From Calycina herbarum (taxonomy: Eukaryota > Ascomycota > Leotiomycetes > Helotiales > Pezizellaceae), in the NCBI GenBank assembly GCA_001414485.1, contig LLEY01000129.1, positions 1 through 64,000 of the forward strand: a stretch of DNA of 64,000 nucleotides, in the 5' to 3' direction. The notes beneath the pieces are model-generated. The model had not been told where the DNA came from. It searched no databases and saw nothing but the letters and a program-made list of their open reading frames with translations. How positions within the stretch are numbered: position 1 is the first letter of the stretch; every line of letters begins with the position of its first letter. The translations under genes were made by a program, and so were the position numbers. This document shows, one piece after another, positions 11,810 to 22,639 of the stretch.

Positions 11810-13725
11810 CCCCTCCTTGAAAAAGACTCGTCCTCGAGTCTTCGTATTATCGGTGCGGTATCGGTGGTAGAAGGATTATCGTATATATTGTTTAGAATAC
11901 GGTTTATTAAGCGAGGTGTTTAGCGAAAGATAGAATACGAGTCGTAGCTGGCCTTGTTCGTAGATGTTGCTTGTATTAGGTGTTTCCTACCTAAGTAAAG
12001 CATTTGCTAAAAGAGTGTATAGTCTGATCCCTTGATTATCTAGAAGGGATTTAGATAAGAGTCGGAGGCGAAAAAGTTGGAATTCGGAAGTCGATATCGT
12101 AGAAGACAGTAATAACTTAGCTAAGAGGTTACTTATTCTTGTCTTTCGTCCTAGTAGATAGCGTACTTCTTTGATTTGTAACTGATTCGTATCCGATTTA
12201 AATTAGACTTCTGGAATCCGGCTAGAAGGTAAAAGAAAGTAAGGACTTCTTACTGAAGTAGGGAGTTAGTAGGGTTTCGGCTAGCTGAATAAGTTGATTC
12301 CTAGCAGGGTTAAGAAGTATTTTGAAATGTTTTAACTATTTGTTGCTAATAATTAAGTCTTGTTATCCTAGATCTAGAATAATAAAGAGGTAGTTACGGA
12401 TACGACGTCGATCTAGGTTTAGATATAGTTATATAAACTATATTATCTAATACCTCGTTTTCCCACCGATTTAGAGTACTCTACGAGGACTTGGTTTTAT
12501 CTTCTCTTTAAACAGTAGAAAAGGATTCGTGTTTAGGTAGTAGAAGGTTTAGAATTAAGCTTGATTTAGCTAAAGTGCTTAGTTTAGCGTTTCAGCGTCT
12601 TTCCTTATCTAAGGCTAGAAGATCTACTACTATTTTAACGAAGTTGTAATTCTAACGTCTCTTAAGTAGAGCTGCTAAGTGTTAGAGCTATAGTGTAATC
12701 TTTTCTTATATATAGAAGAACCGTTCTAACTCTAGTATCCCTCTAAGTATAGCTATACTTGAAAAGCGACCTTTGAAGTTAGTAAACGTTTCTCTAGCGT
12801 GATCCTTTCCACCTATCTACAAGGCTTAGAAGGCGTTCTATATATCCTCTGTCTCGTATCTAGTTAAGAAATATAAATCTAAAAGTTTAATTATATCTTA
12901 ATAATCGTGGAAAGTAATATAAATCGACTTAGACTCGTATCTAGGCTTAAGGTAGTTCTTAGCGTAGCTAGTAGTTGTTCTCTAGATAAGGGCCTTTCGA
13001 GTTAGTATAGTATTATAATAATCGGCGTTTACTAAGAGTCTATCGCGTACCGATATCTTCTATTATTAGTAGGTAGGTAAGGTACCGTTATTTAAGAGTT
13101 TAATCCTTTCCGTGATCTTGCTTTTAGCAGGTTAGAGTAGGAGAGGATTCGGGGTGCCTTCGGAAGCAGGTAGAGTAGTCTGCTATTAAGAGAAGGTATT
13201 AGAGACAGGATCTCTTAAGTAAAAAGGGTCTCGCGTAGTACTTAGAAGCGAAAGAGGCTCGGGATCGATTCTAGGTAGATTCGTAGAAGCAAGTTAGAGT
13301 TCGCTTATTATTCTTTCTAACTATATAAACTAATCGTTGTTATCTTAAAGTTTTTCTTCTAAGCCTTATACTATATCTTATATCTCGTCCGCGTTAGAGA
13401 AGTCTTATTTATCTTTAACTTTGTTATTATTCTAAGACCTCTTAGGTTTTAGCGTACGAGTGTGATTCGTAGACCTTTTAGATAGGGGCCTACTAGTTTC
13501 CCTAGTAGGTTGCTTAACGCTCTTAAGCAGAGCTTTGGAATTCGATATATCGTATATCGATTCGAAAAAGAGAGAGGGGGTTAAGAGATAGATTCGAGAG
13601 CCTTCTAGGTAACTATATATCGTCGACTGTCCGTATCTTATATAGTAATCTCTATACGAAGAGGGTTATTAGGAGTTTTAGGAGTACTTAGCGTAGTCCA
13701 CTTCTATTAACGTAGGAATCGCCTA
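11810..13725 (-). pseudogene. Gag-like polyprotein relic of the 2.7-kb LTR element
   Basis: A single minus-strand frame of roughly 640 codons can be followed from I-P-T-L-I-E-V-D-Y at the right end to F-F-K-E-G-G at the left LTR, interrupted only by TAA/TAG/TGA codons. Around 12700-13050 it reads like a retroelement capsid segment: H-A-R-E-T-F-T-N-F-K, then F-S-S-I-A-I-L-R-G-I, then aromatic and basic residues, which resembles the F..F...F...A....I pattern of fungal gag proteins. Ser/Thr/Arg-rich stretches flank it. Stops lie at positions where Gln or Trp codons would fit. The frame runs into the 3' LTR. The gag identification is by pattern only. No nuclease, protease or polymerase motif was recognised. 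Confidence 0.55.
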
Positions 13726-13925
13726 CGATTTTACTAGCTAACTGTTTAAACACTAAACCCCGGTGTTACTAGCTGTCTAGGTAGTCTCTGATTACCTAGC
13801 TATTTAAGGTTGTCGATATACTAATCCGAATCTAGGCCGAATCGAATTCGAAGCAAGTACGCTAGCACGCTTAAGTAAGATATTATAACAGGCCGTCCCC
13901 GGCGGAGTTAAATTTAGTCTTTTAA

Positions 13926-14209
13926 TATAACAGCACGAAACGGATACTACTACAAAAGAGGTATATAGAAGTGCGTTCGATAGAATAATATATCCGAATA
14001 CTAGGCTCTGATATAAAGGAAAAGACTAAATTAGTCTTTCCCGATAGAGAGGAGGCAGCTATTTACAAGAGGTTCGGACAATAGTAAGTCTAGAAGCTAT
14101 CTAGCTTTTCTAAAACCTAAAACAACATCTGTATCGTATCCTATTCGGCACGTAGACTCGGCAATTCTAATTCCGATTATTCCGATCAATTTCTAATAGT
14201 TCTATCATA
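13926..14209 (-). repeat. 5' LTR of the gag-only element
   Basis: 284 bp, TATAACAG to TCTATCATA, followed directly by GTACG, the target duplication. Confidence 0.9.
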
Positions 14210-14981
14210 GTACGAGATATAGCTAATAACTTACTAAAGAAGCGCGATAGATAGTCTATAGATAGAAACTAGCTAGATAACTTTATTTAGTATATATCTA
14301 AGCTAAAAACTCGATAGAGTCGTTCTTATAATTATTAGCGAGCTTTAACTAAAGATCCGCGGATTATTAGCTTATAGTTTATATTTATATAGTTATTTAA
14401 GAATAAATATAGTATTATAGACGAGGATATATATAATTTTAACGAGACCGGTTTTATAATAGGTATTATATTATCTTAGCTTATTATTATAAGTTTAGAG
14501 ATATATAAGAGACGTAAAAAAGTTTAGCTAGGTAATCGCGAATAGGTTATAGTTATTTAAGAAGTTAATATAATAGATTAGATAATAGTATTAATATAGA
14601 AAGAAATTATAGATCGTCGCGAGGTAACTAAGTATAAGAGTTATAAAAGGAAATATATTTAGAGTTAAGAGATATTAATAGTAGAGGAGGTAATTAGTTT
14701 AATTACTTCTATAGAAAATAGTAATTAGAAGAGTAGTAGAGAGATAAAAAAGAAGGTTCGAGTAGAGAGGTATTATAGACGTTATAGTAAAATTAGATAT
14801 AATTCTCGTACTTATTAAGTAGAAATAGTAGATACTAAAGATAGTAACGACTCTGAATAATCTTATAGTATCTTATATAATATAATAGCTTATTCTAGTA
14901 TTAAGTAATTTATATTTAAAAATAAGTTGTTTAGAAAAGTAGCTAGCTCGCTTATGTAGCCAGCTCGCTTGTGAAACACGT

Positions 14982-15611
14982 TACTAATTACTATTTAAGA
15001 CTAGTTCCTTAAGTAACTAGAAAGAGGAGGTTTAAGAAGTGGGTTTAGACGGAGGTAGATAGAAGAGTTAGGCAGAAGGTTAGGATGAAATAAAACGAGG
15101 AAGTTAAACTAAATTTAGGGATCGCAAACTGGGACCATCGTTGGCGCTAGGCTAAATACTTACGAGCCGAGCGTTGGAGCTACGCGCTCCGCTATAAATA
15201 AAACGGATGTAGCGGCGTAGTTAGAGCTTCGTACCACATTTAGCTGAAAGGGTATTCTTCTCACCCGGCTCCTACCAAATCGCAGGCCGTCACTTATATG
15301 ATATATTTCATTGATGTCAATAGTTTTTAAGATTCAAAATATGTCATCAGATACCTAGGACCAAAATGAATCGTGAATAAATTCTTTACATCCATTGAAA
15401 TTTACGCCTAGGAGCATTACTAGTCGAAACCGTTCCCTAGTAGGATCAGCTTCATTTCCAAGGTTCACACCTCCGTCTTATTATTCTGTTGGCTTCCACA
15501 GCTAAGTTGAAATCGGCGTAGCCAACATTCTTGTTCAACCGTAATTCCTCTCCAGCCTCAAGATTTGGCTTGTCCTGAGACCCGTGTTTGCGTGACTGCT
15601 TTCCCTAACCG
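14982..15611. other. Border between AT-rich arm and gene island, no gene seen
   Basis: CpA and TpG reappear between about 15080 and 15260, so the shift from mutated repeat to ordinary DNA takes under 200 bp. I see no convincing coding frame or RNA gene. Short GC-rich words near 15160-15200 do not fold as a tRNA. Confidence 0.5.
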
Positions 15612-15790
15612 CTATAAAGACGCTCTGTTTGCCTCGGCAAAGGCAACATAATCTTGGTCTGGATAAGTCGCCCGGGCTGTCACTTTATCGGTTGGTCTTC
15701 TGCTGTTGATGTAGCGGAGTAGGGACAATCCAAGGGTGCCAGCACCGATTATGAAGGTGGAAGGCTGCTGTGCTCTGATTTTGTTAGAGG
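15612..15790 (-). pseudogene. Fragment of a nucleotide-binding (Rossmann-like) protein
   Basis: A minus-strand frame without start codon reads P-S-T-F-I-I-G-A-G-T-L-G-L-S-L-L-R-Y-I, a beta strand followed by GxGxxG and a helix as in NAD(P)-binding domains. About 30 more residues follow, ending at a TAG (15612-15614). Further coding-like sequence lies in other frames to the left. No start, intron or second half could be assembled, so I take it as a decayed gene fragment. NmrA-like or epimerase-like reductases are candidates, but the match is only the glycine motif. Confidence 0.35.
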
Positions 15791-16284
15791 AATGCTAAAC
15801 ATTTATTCCATGTGGACTCTATGACTTACTGCTGCATTTTGGTAATTACGCACCCGGATCTTTGCGAATCTTTCGTTGAATACCAATAGGGGTGAGATAG
15901 AAGGAGTTGATTTCGTGGCATGGTTGCATCATTGACGGAAAAACGTTAGGCCGATTCCACTGCATGCCGCCAAAATCACTATAGTCCGTGCATAATATTA
16001 GCGACCCAATAGAATCACTTAAATGAGGTAATTTTACATCTCAACAAGGTTTTCGCTCCAAAGCATCCTCCTCATCCTCCTCCTACTTCACATCATTTTA
16101 TCCCCTTTTATCTTTTGCCTTGCGATATCCTTTTGGTACAAGGTTGTGAACGTCAAAGAAGTGACTATGTGTCTTGAAAAGAAGCACCTTTACATGCTTT
16201 TATTGTACATTTGACTTCTTTCTCAAGTTTGTGATAAACAAAAACCCCCCTATAGTAGAAAGCAGGGAGTTATATTGAAATGAA
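15791..16284. other. Intergenic, nothing recognised
   Basis: Ordinary base composition. It includes a pyrimidine-rich stretch (about 16060-16110) upstream of the kinase relic that could be a remnant promoter. No frame looks coding. Confidence 0.4.
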
Positions 16285-16747
16285 ATGGATTTTTATAAAA
16301 TCCTAGATATAACTCTGTTGATTATCCGCCATCTTAGAGAGAGGGGTAACACGACTGTCGTACGCAGGTCCCCAAGCTCTGACGCGCTTTATGTTTTCAA
16401 AGGTGTTAATTTTAGAGTATTTCTAGAGTCTCCTGCATATTTTAGACTTTCACCGACAGAAGGTTTGTGGTACCCTATATCCTTTCATGGAACATGGCAC
16501 GCTAGACGATCAGGCCGAGAAGAGCAAAAGTACCGGAACACGTCTAGCATTGATGAACAAAGCAGTATGGTGCTTTTAGATGGCTTTAGCTATTTCTCAT
16601 GCCCACTTCACGGCACATACATTTCACATGGATATCAAACCAGCCAATTTTGTCTTGGATGCCAATAAAGACTTGATGTTCTACAGAAAACTGCCGATTA
16701 ATACCCTCCCAAGAACCCACTTCATAGGTGCCCAGGAATGCTTTTGA
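16285..16747 (+). pseudogene. Protein kinase-like pseudogene
   Basis: Two frames together match a fungal protein kinase-like domain. Frame one (from 16285) contains D-A-L-Y-V-F-K-G-V-N-F-R with a phenylalanine-rich continuation. Frame two, from about 16460, reads C-G-T-L-Y-P-F-M-E-H-G-T-L-D-D, then after an in-frame TAG (16577-16579) M-A-L-A-I-S-H-A-H-F, and then H-M-D-I-K-P-A-N-F-V-L-D, the HxDxKxxN catalytic loop. It ends at TGA 16745-16747 just before a DFG or DWE segment would be expected. Lesions: a frame change with probable deletion between the two frames, the TAG (CAG would fit, C to T), and loss of the rest of the C-lobe. It is not functional. The kinase assignment rests on the catalytic loop and is fairly secure; the subfamily is inferred. 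Confidence 0.6.
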
Positions 16748-16777
16748 TCATATCATAGCACTAAGAGCCACGAGGGT

Positions 16778-17110
16778 GTGCCAAACATATGGGATAAAAT
16801 TGCTTTCTTCTACAGCAGCGCTCTTCCAGAAAAATGGCTCGAATTGTGTCAGGCTAATAGTACGTTCGTAGAGAAATACTTGAAAGTAATACGACTCTTT
16901 TTGATTGAGCTGAGTGGGCTGGTTTGTTATTTGGTGACTGTGATCGATGATTTGAATCGACTTAGAGCATGGAAAAGCTTCGTATTCACAGCCCAAACCA
17001 GACTTTTTACATCGAAGGCAGCCTGGGCGATGAGTGTTAGATTTTTAGCTGCGATACTGGTTTCTCTTCTCCGCATTTTAGTCTTCGAGCTCTGTAGGAA
17101 AAAATATTAG
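16778..17110 (+). pseudogene. Possible C-terminal remnant of the kinase relic
   Basis: An open frame of 110 codons, beginning P-N-I-W-D-K-I-A and ending in Leu-rich sequence. The W-D-x-I start could be the last helix region of a kinase C-lobe (VPxxWxxIV...), which would fit its place 30 bp after the kinase relic, but the following residues do not support this. It has no recognised domain and may be chance coding. Confidence 0.2.
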
Positions 17111-17211
17111 TTGTAAACTCTTTACAATGCAATTCTTTCGGCAATTCTGTGTAAAAGAGTTTCTGAGATCGGAGTGCCACGTGTAGATCTGTGCTTTAAC
17201 GGTGTCTGTAT

Positions 17212-17258
17212 CAGTGTTGGCCCCCAACACTGGTCAACGCTGCTATTCAGAAGCGTTG
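17212..17258. repeat. Two adjacent perfect hairpins
   Basis: CAGTGTTGG (17212-17220), CCC spacer, CCAACACTG (17224-17232): a 9-bp perfect stem. Two bases later comes CAACGCT (17235-17241) with its complement AGCGTTG at 17252-17258. Function unknown; it could be the end of a degraded element. Confidence 0.6.
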
Positions 17259-18376
17259 CCAACCCGGCCAAAAACAAATATTGCGTAAAGGACCACATTT
17301 TTCGATCCGCTACACAATTTGGCGGGCGATTTCAGGGGGGACCTGCCACAACTGGCTCCTTACTTATACGACGTCGTTCTGCAACAGGTAGGGTTTTAGG
17401 GGCATGAAACCTGGGCGATACAGATATATTTTGGCGTCTGGGGTGGGTTTGGATCCAATTCCCTAAATCAGCATAGTACACAGGTTGAGTGCTACACTCA
17501 GATTTGGTAACGATTCGGGCAGGTCACAGCTCATGCAGTAATGAGAAGTAAACGGATTGGGCTGACGCTTCGGAGCCTCAACTAGGCCTTAGTGGAACCT
17601 TTCACTGCCCTCGCATACTATTTGCTTCCTTGACTTTGATATGCCCGAGGAAAAGGAAGCTGTAAAAACACGACAAGACATTTGCCCGAACGCATACCCG
17701 GAAGAACCCTCGGTGTGTAACGAGCGAGTAAATAGAGGTCTGGGAATAAGGGTTCTATTATCAACGCCCGTTGACTTGGCCTACGCCGACTGCTAGCTAC
17801 CTCGTCGATGCAGCCATATTCCAGGACCAGCCTATAATTGTTTTGACACAGCATAAAGGCTATGACTCAAAATATACGGGTTAAGTTTCTGGCTAATTGG
17901 GCGAAGGAAGGCAGATGTCGGTTCACTTTTATCATATATAAATAGCGTTCCTGCTCGTTGTTAGTCCTCTCAATTTCAAACATCCTCAGATTCTTTTTAA
18001 TATCAACATTGGCGAATACTATAAAGTTCCATTTTCCATCAAGATACTTAAACAGGGAAGACTTATAACAAGATATATTTACTACAAGATATAATTAATT
18101 GTATGATTTTAGGCTAAGATGTGCCACTACAAAAAAACCAATTTCTCGTGTGGCCATTTCATTACCAACTTTATGGCCCAATGCTCATCAGCCCGTCATG
18201 GCGGTTTCTATCACGAACTTGGTCAAGGCGGAAACATTACACGTCAAGTGAATGTACAACACCCGTGCCCTAATTACGAATGCAACACTCCGGAGTGAAT
18301 GAGTCCACGGAAATTGAATAATTCTTCTGAATTTTGAGAGTGGAAATGATATCGGGAGGTTGGAATAGTTACATGG

Positions 18377-18527
18377 TCTCTTTTGGGGAAGGAAATGGAA
18401 TCTCATTCATTTAACGTTTTAAAGCTTAAAGTTCAGGTCATCTATAAGCTGGGTGGCTACGTGTTCTCTTTTGGGGAAGGAAATGGAATCTCATTCATTT
18501 AACGCTTTAAAGCTTAAAGTTCAGGTC
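18377..18527. repeat. 63-bp direct repeat, two copies
   Basis: 18377-18439 and 18465-18527 are identical except for one T/C difference, with a 25-bp spacer. Both start TCTCTTTTGGGGAAGG and end AAAGTTCAGGTC. Probably a local duplication. Confidence 0.85.
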
Positions 18528-18582
18528 CTATCTTCCTTGCCTTGCCAGATGGATTACCGTCATCCATCGCCCAAATTCCTAG

Positions 18583-18879
18583 TCAAGCTGGGTTGAAGAC
18601 AGTATATCTCTCCTTAGCCTCTGCAGTTTGTGGTACCCTAGCAATAAATTGTACATTGCCATCTTCATCTAACTCTTGTTTCGCCTGAAAGGATACTACA
18701 TGGAGATCTTCTTCATCACCTGAAACAGAGCATTCAATTTGAATAACAAGACTCCATAAATCGTTTTCAGGTGCCTGCAAACACCCTTCTTCAAGCCTAG
18801 GAGTAATGGCAGCCTTTGTGCAAGCACGCGTGAGACCAAATGATCTTTTTTCGTCATAAATTTCGTCATTGAAGGAGTT
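18583..18879 (-). pseudogene. Unrecognised coding fragment, possibly a last exon
   Basis: A minus-strand frame of 98 codons, open from TAA at 18880-18882 (upstream side) to the stop at 18583. It has a coherent acidic composition: D-E-K-R-S-F-G-L-T-R-A, then E-G-C-L-Q-A-P-E-N-D-L-W-S-L-V-I-Q-I-E, then alternating polar/hydrophobic strands such as L-H-V-V-S-F-Q-A and N-V-Q-F-I-A-R-V-P. The only in-frame ATG is at 18780. Composition and strand-like periodicity suggest real protein, perhaps a 3' exon whose upstream exons are decayed. No family recognised. Confidence 0.3.
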
Positions 18880-19757
18880 TTATCGAGGGATGGATCGAAG
18901 TAGTGAAGCAATGTGTTGGGCACTATCATGGTAATTCTTAAAGGAGTTGAAGAAGGCAAGGTTCGTGGAGCTGTAAGAACAAGAGTCGACATTGTACTTA
19001 GAGCCTAAATTATTAGTAAGCATAAGGTTGAATACTGAATACAAGCAATAAATAGTATAAACATACCACCACTTGCTCCTAAATGTATAATAAAGGTTTG
19101 CGTAACAGGTAAAAGGCCAGAAGTTTGAAGGTCTAGAGAATAGGATATTATTCAAATTGTGGTTTAAAAATTCGCAAGCGAGTGTTACTCCACTTGCATG
19201 CGCACGCTTCGTACTTTCTAAGTGGGAAAAGTGGCAGTAATACGGAACTCGGGTTCCTCCGACAAGTCGGCCGGAATTTTTCTTGCCTGAGGCTATAAAC
19301 AATATCACGTGATAATGCCAAAAGACATATACCTCCCTGAAATGAGGGGTACACATTCGACTACTTAGGGAATTGGATCCCAACCCATCCTAGACGCCAC
19401 AATATGTATCTCACTCTGAACTATGACGTAAAGGCTCGCTTAGGATAGTTGGGCTCCGATTTCCTAACTTGGGTTCCTCCGAACAGCCGGCTAAAATGGC
19501 GTTCTGCAATATTGTCTGGACAGGGGTGTTATTTAAATAGGACAATTCCCAATCAAAACTCCACTGAGCTTCACAAAATCGCGGTTTTGCGAGACGTCGC
19601 CGAATTTGTTGGGGCGAGGGGAGATTCAGGCAGCGGTCGCCACCCCAAGAGATACTCCGGGAGGAAGAGCACATGTGATCTCACGTGCAGGTCAAATTTC
19701 ATGTCCTTACTGCAAGCGCCCACCCTCATTCTACCAGTCCAGAGTTCCTATTTTCGA
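18880..19757. other. Intergenic, no supported gene
   Basis: Several overlapping open frames on both strands have mixed composition and no recognisable motif. A short related pair of words (GGGTTCCTCCGA at about 19250 and 19470) is the only internal similarity seen. Confidence 0.35.
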
Positions 19758-20108
19758 TTATTCTGGTAACCGCTGGCATGGGGGATCAACCAAGATGGCG
19801 ACAGAGTGCGTAACGATAGGCTGATGTTTGTTTGTCAAATCGCGATTCCTGGTTTTCAGCAGCACAAAAGCGGCGTCGGCCACGTAACATTGTTGCCTAC
19901 GAATACCTGCTGTTGTATGTTTTTGATTTTTTTGCTGTTGAAAAGCGGGGTCGTAAGTTGGGAAGCACTGGCGGTGAGCATGGATGATAGGTTTGTAAGG
20001 AGGTAATTTCAGTTGAATGTTTGGGGAGTTGGAACCATCTGGTAATACTACTGGTTGCTCAGGTATGAAGGATGCCTGCTTACTGTTACTATTTGGTGTA
20101 TGTTCCAT
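19758..20108 (-). CDS. Hypothetical 116-residue ORF
   Basis: Open from ATG 20108 to the stop at 19758. The product is Pro/Gln-rich at the N-terminus and contains P-P-Y-K-P-I-I-H-A-H-R-Q-C-F-P-T-Y-D-P. It has no signal peptide, membrane segment or recognised domain. It is the longest minus-strand frame here and could be a small gene, an exon, or chance. Confidence 0.2.
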   Translation of the reverse strand: MEHTPNSNSKQASFIPEQPVVLPDGSNSPNIQLKLPPYKPIIHAHRQCFPTYDPAFQQQKNQKHTTAGIRRQQCYVADAAFVLLKTRNRDLTNKHQPIVTHSVAILVDPPCQRLPE

Positions 20109-20707
20109 GTTTCAGGCATTGCCAATATCCTTAGAGCTAGAAAGTAAGAAAGCGAGTGGTGGGAGTCAAGTGGTGATTGTCAAAGGTCAAATACGGCTTC
20201 AATATTCATAACAAGATATGGAAGAAGTGTTGGTTCTTATTAAAGCAAGTTGTCGAATCATGGTTACGAGGGCAAGCTGTGATGTGAGGGGGTTGAGAGA
20301 CCACAGAACTTCTTCTGTAATATAACTTTCTAAGTTTATTGGGGGGAAATGATTGTATATCCGGGGGGCGGGGTGAGTAACAGAAGCTAGCCGTACTCTG
20401 CGATTCTTATTACTTGAGTCTATCTCGAACAATTATCCGAGAGCTTTTAGGGGAATCAAGGAACTAAGGTCATCATTCTCCCAGAGCCCCTTGAACAATA
20501 GCTTTGATTATCCTAGACCGTTTCGGCCAATCGAAGTCAGAGGTGTTCGCAGAGTAATGCGAACTTCTCTTACATCAATACCCCCCTTTTACCTGCTCGC
20601 TTAGCTCGCATGTGGGTACTTCGCAACAAAAGCTATATATGATGTGCGCCTCAACCACTATTTAAGATCCACTATAATTAAATATCATGTCAAGGGAATT
20701 ACGCAAA
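20109..20707. other. Intergenic, nothing recognised
   Basis: This is the region 3' of the DUF7580 pseudogene. No coding frame or repeat was supported. Confidence 0.35.
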
Positions 20708-22639
20708 CTAGACACCCTTTTCCCAAACCCTCAACAGATCCTGTAATGGCAACACAACCCCATTAAAAACCGCCTGCTGAAATTCATCGTCTCCTAAATT
20801 TGGTTTCGGCGCAAACGCGCAATCGAGACAGCGTCTGATAGCATCCGAAATTTCGTCTCCTAATTCCCCTAACACTTCTTCGTGCCATTCCTTTGCCGTG
20901 CTGATGTCTGTGAAGGCATTGGGTTTGTTGTTGGGCCCAAAGTATTGTGGGCGTGAAGGATGGTCTTCTATTGGTTTTCCGAAGCAGAGTTCTAGGAGCA
21001 TGATTCCGAGGCTTGAGAGTGCAGTTTTTGGGTTGAACTTCTTTGTGGGGGGTGAAAGCGAGGTGGTGGATTTGGCCTGGGAGGGAAATTCAGTGTAAAG
21101 GAGAGGATGTGAAGTATTCTCAGAATGGAAGAGTATATCATTTTTTGTCCAGCCGTCGTGCAACCAAGGCGTATTTTGTAGCTGAAGGAGAGATGAAGCG
21201 AGGGTTACAGCAAGTGTAAATCTCTCCTGTCTGGTCATGGACTTGGATTCGGTGAGAATCTTTTGGAGTGTTACATTTCTCTGCTGTGTTGGCGTCGAAG
21301 ACTGTTGGTATAGAACATGTTTTCGATTTTGTCGGTCTTGGAGAAATCCAAGGCAAGTATTTGTTGCCTCGTTTGACTTTAATGTTGTTCAGAGATCTGC
21401 TATATGTCGAGCTTGGTGTAAATATTCGGTGCTCGAGGATGGTATAGTGGCCGACATTGCAATTTTTGGGACACTTTGTGCAAACCCAACGCGCTTTCGA
21501 GGACGAGATGGTAAGTTTTGCAATGTAACATTTGCCCCTATGTCACTAGCGATGGTGGTAGCTGATACAACAGCACTTCCACCCTGGGTGCTGGTTTTTG
21601 TACTGGTTTTGGTTACTTGAGTGACCCTCAATCCAACGTCGGTTTTAAATTGGTCAAAAGGATTTTGGGGGGCGGGCTCTTTTTGTTGGTATGCTGTTTG
21701 CACTCCAGCACCCTCCATTACACGAACCTCTACTTCCTGTAGGTCGGATAGACCAATGGGGCCGAGTAGAAGCTTCCAGGGTTCATGCACCACTGATTTT
21801 TCACATACTCTTCTTTCTAAACGAATGTTCGTCGAATGTGAAGATTCACAATCGCATTGCTACGCATCCTCAAGGGCATTGTGAAGATCGCAAGCATGAT
21901 CTCGAATTTTCCGTAGAATGGAGATATTCGGGAGTTTATGGCGCCGTTTCTCGAGGATGTAAGTTTATCGTTTCCTTCTAAGAGCTCCTTGAGATCATTG
22001 TTTTGTTTGGCAAGTGTAGTGACTTACTTGATCGAATTTGTTTTTGGAAAAGCTAGTCCGTATTCGTCTAAACTCCCGCTTCAGCTGAATCTGCTTCCAT
22101 GGGGAAAGATTTCTGTCCCAGAGTCCAATTGCCTAAGATCAATAACTGTATTAATACTCGATTATTCACCATGAGCTTCTTCTGGGACAACGAACCTGTC
22201 CATTGTTCAACCCCAACAGAGCTTGTAGCTCTTTCAAGGTTTGAATCATGCGGAGGACAATACTTGTGTAGTTTTGGTATGAAGAACTTAAACGGAGACG
22301 GAGTTTCTCGTTAAGCTTTTTATCTTTCCAAGCCTCACCTGATGGGTCACTAAGGATGATACCCATGTGTGTCTCAGACTCTATGAACGGGGAAAGAAGC
22401 AGTTCCAAGTTGTGGTCAAACTTCGTACGTTGCGTACCTACGTTGTTGATAAAATCCTGCGTTGGAGTTAGATAAGGACATACTCGATGATCCACCTTCA
22501 GATAGGCAGATACCTCAAATGATCTTCTAAATTCCCACCAACTTTTCAGCGGTTCGAAAGCCTGGCGGTATTTTTCCGAACTAGACATGACAATTGGGAA
22601 GGCTGCCAACACTACACCAGCAATCTCAAAGCCAGACAT
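20708..22639 (-). pseudogene. DUF7580-family gene, disrupted
   Basis: The N-terminus M-S-G-F-E-I-A-G-V-V-L-A-A-F-P-I-V and the C-terminal L-A-S-S-L-L-Q-L plus L-G-I-M-L-L-E-L-C-F-G are hallmarks of the fungal DUF7580 family (large paralogous family, often discussed with heterokaryon-incompatibility-like proteins; function unknown). Exon 1 is 22514-22639. An intron at 22457-22513 (GTATCT, branch CTAAC, CAG) restores the frame. Lesions: a frame change near 22030-22090; a TAG at 21860-21862 within I-R-D-H-A-C-D-L-H-N-A-L-E-D-A-stop-Q-C, where the family has Trp; and a TGA at 21389-21391 after R-H-I-A-D-L. Past the TGA the same frame continues uninterrupted to the C-terminus. The TAG is explained by TGG to TAG. 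Normal family length is about 550-600 residues, and the whole locus fits that. Divergent from the ankyrin pseudogene. Confidence 0.75.

Larger units (their letters stand above)
11523..14209 (-). mobile_element. Gag-only LTR retrotransposon
   Basis: Two 284-bp LTRs enclose 2119 bp, with the 5-bp target duplication GTACG at 11518-11522 and 14210-14214. A purine tract on the minus strand beside the left LTR (TTTTTCAAGGAGGGGGGA, just right of 11806) sets minus orientation. The internal region carries one long gag-like frame and leaves no room for reverse transcriptase or integrase. I found no YxDD-like or DDE-like stretch. This suggests a non-autonomous element mobilised by another element's pol. 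Confidence 0.75.
11164..14981 (+). mobile_element. Fot/pogo-like DNA transposon, internally deleted, split by an LTR element
   Basis: The inverted termini begin ACGTGTTT and carry two tandem 17-bp iterons (AAGCGAGCTGGCTACAT, then AAGCGAGCTAGCTAC). The insert is flanked by TA at 11162-11163 and 14982-14983. Without the 2692-bp insertion of the LTR element and its duplication the copy is about 1126 bp. On the plus strand the left part reads as the N-terminal DNA-binding half of a CENP-B/pogo transposase. After the LTR insert a frame reads D-I-Y-N-F-N-E-T-G-F, the first catalytic Asp region with Asp changed to Asn. The second and third catalytic regions are missing and the sequence jumps to a C-terminal basic tail. 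It is non-autonomous. Confidence 0.8.
17111..18582. other. Intergenic with hairpins and a direct repeat
   Basis: I see no credible gene in this 1.5 kb. Open frames of 60-80 codons on both strands have no family resemblance. Two structured items inside are listed separately: adjacent hairpins (17212-17258) and a 63-bp direct repeat (18377-18527). Confidence 0.4.

Noticed and set aside
15120..15230. Possible tRNA-like GC-rich words
   Set aside because: No acceptor stem, T-loop or anticodon arm could be paired.
16748..16996. 82-codon minus frame opposite the kinase relic tail
   Set aside because: No family resemblance; it is a shadow of the plus-strand frame.
17618..17854. 78-codon minus frame
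   Set aside because: No motif, no intron signals and no neighbouring coding sequence in phase.
18880..19383. 167-codon minus-strand open frame
   Set aside because: Composition is Tyr/Phe/Ser-rich and irregular, with no motif or credible splice partners. It overlaps other frames of similar length on both strands, so chance is more likely.
21389..21793. 134-codon minus frame as a separate gene
   Set aside because: Its sequence is the middle of the DUF7580 relic, in frame with the C-terminal part once the TGA at 21389-21391 is ignored.
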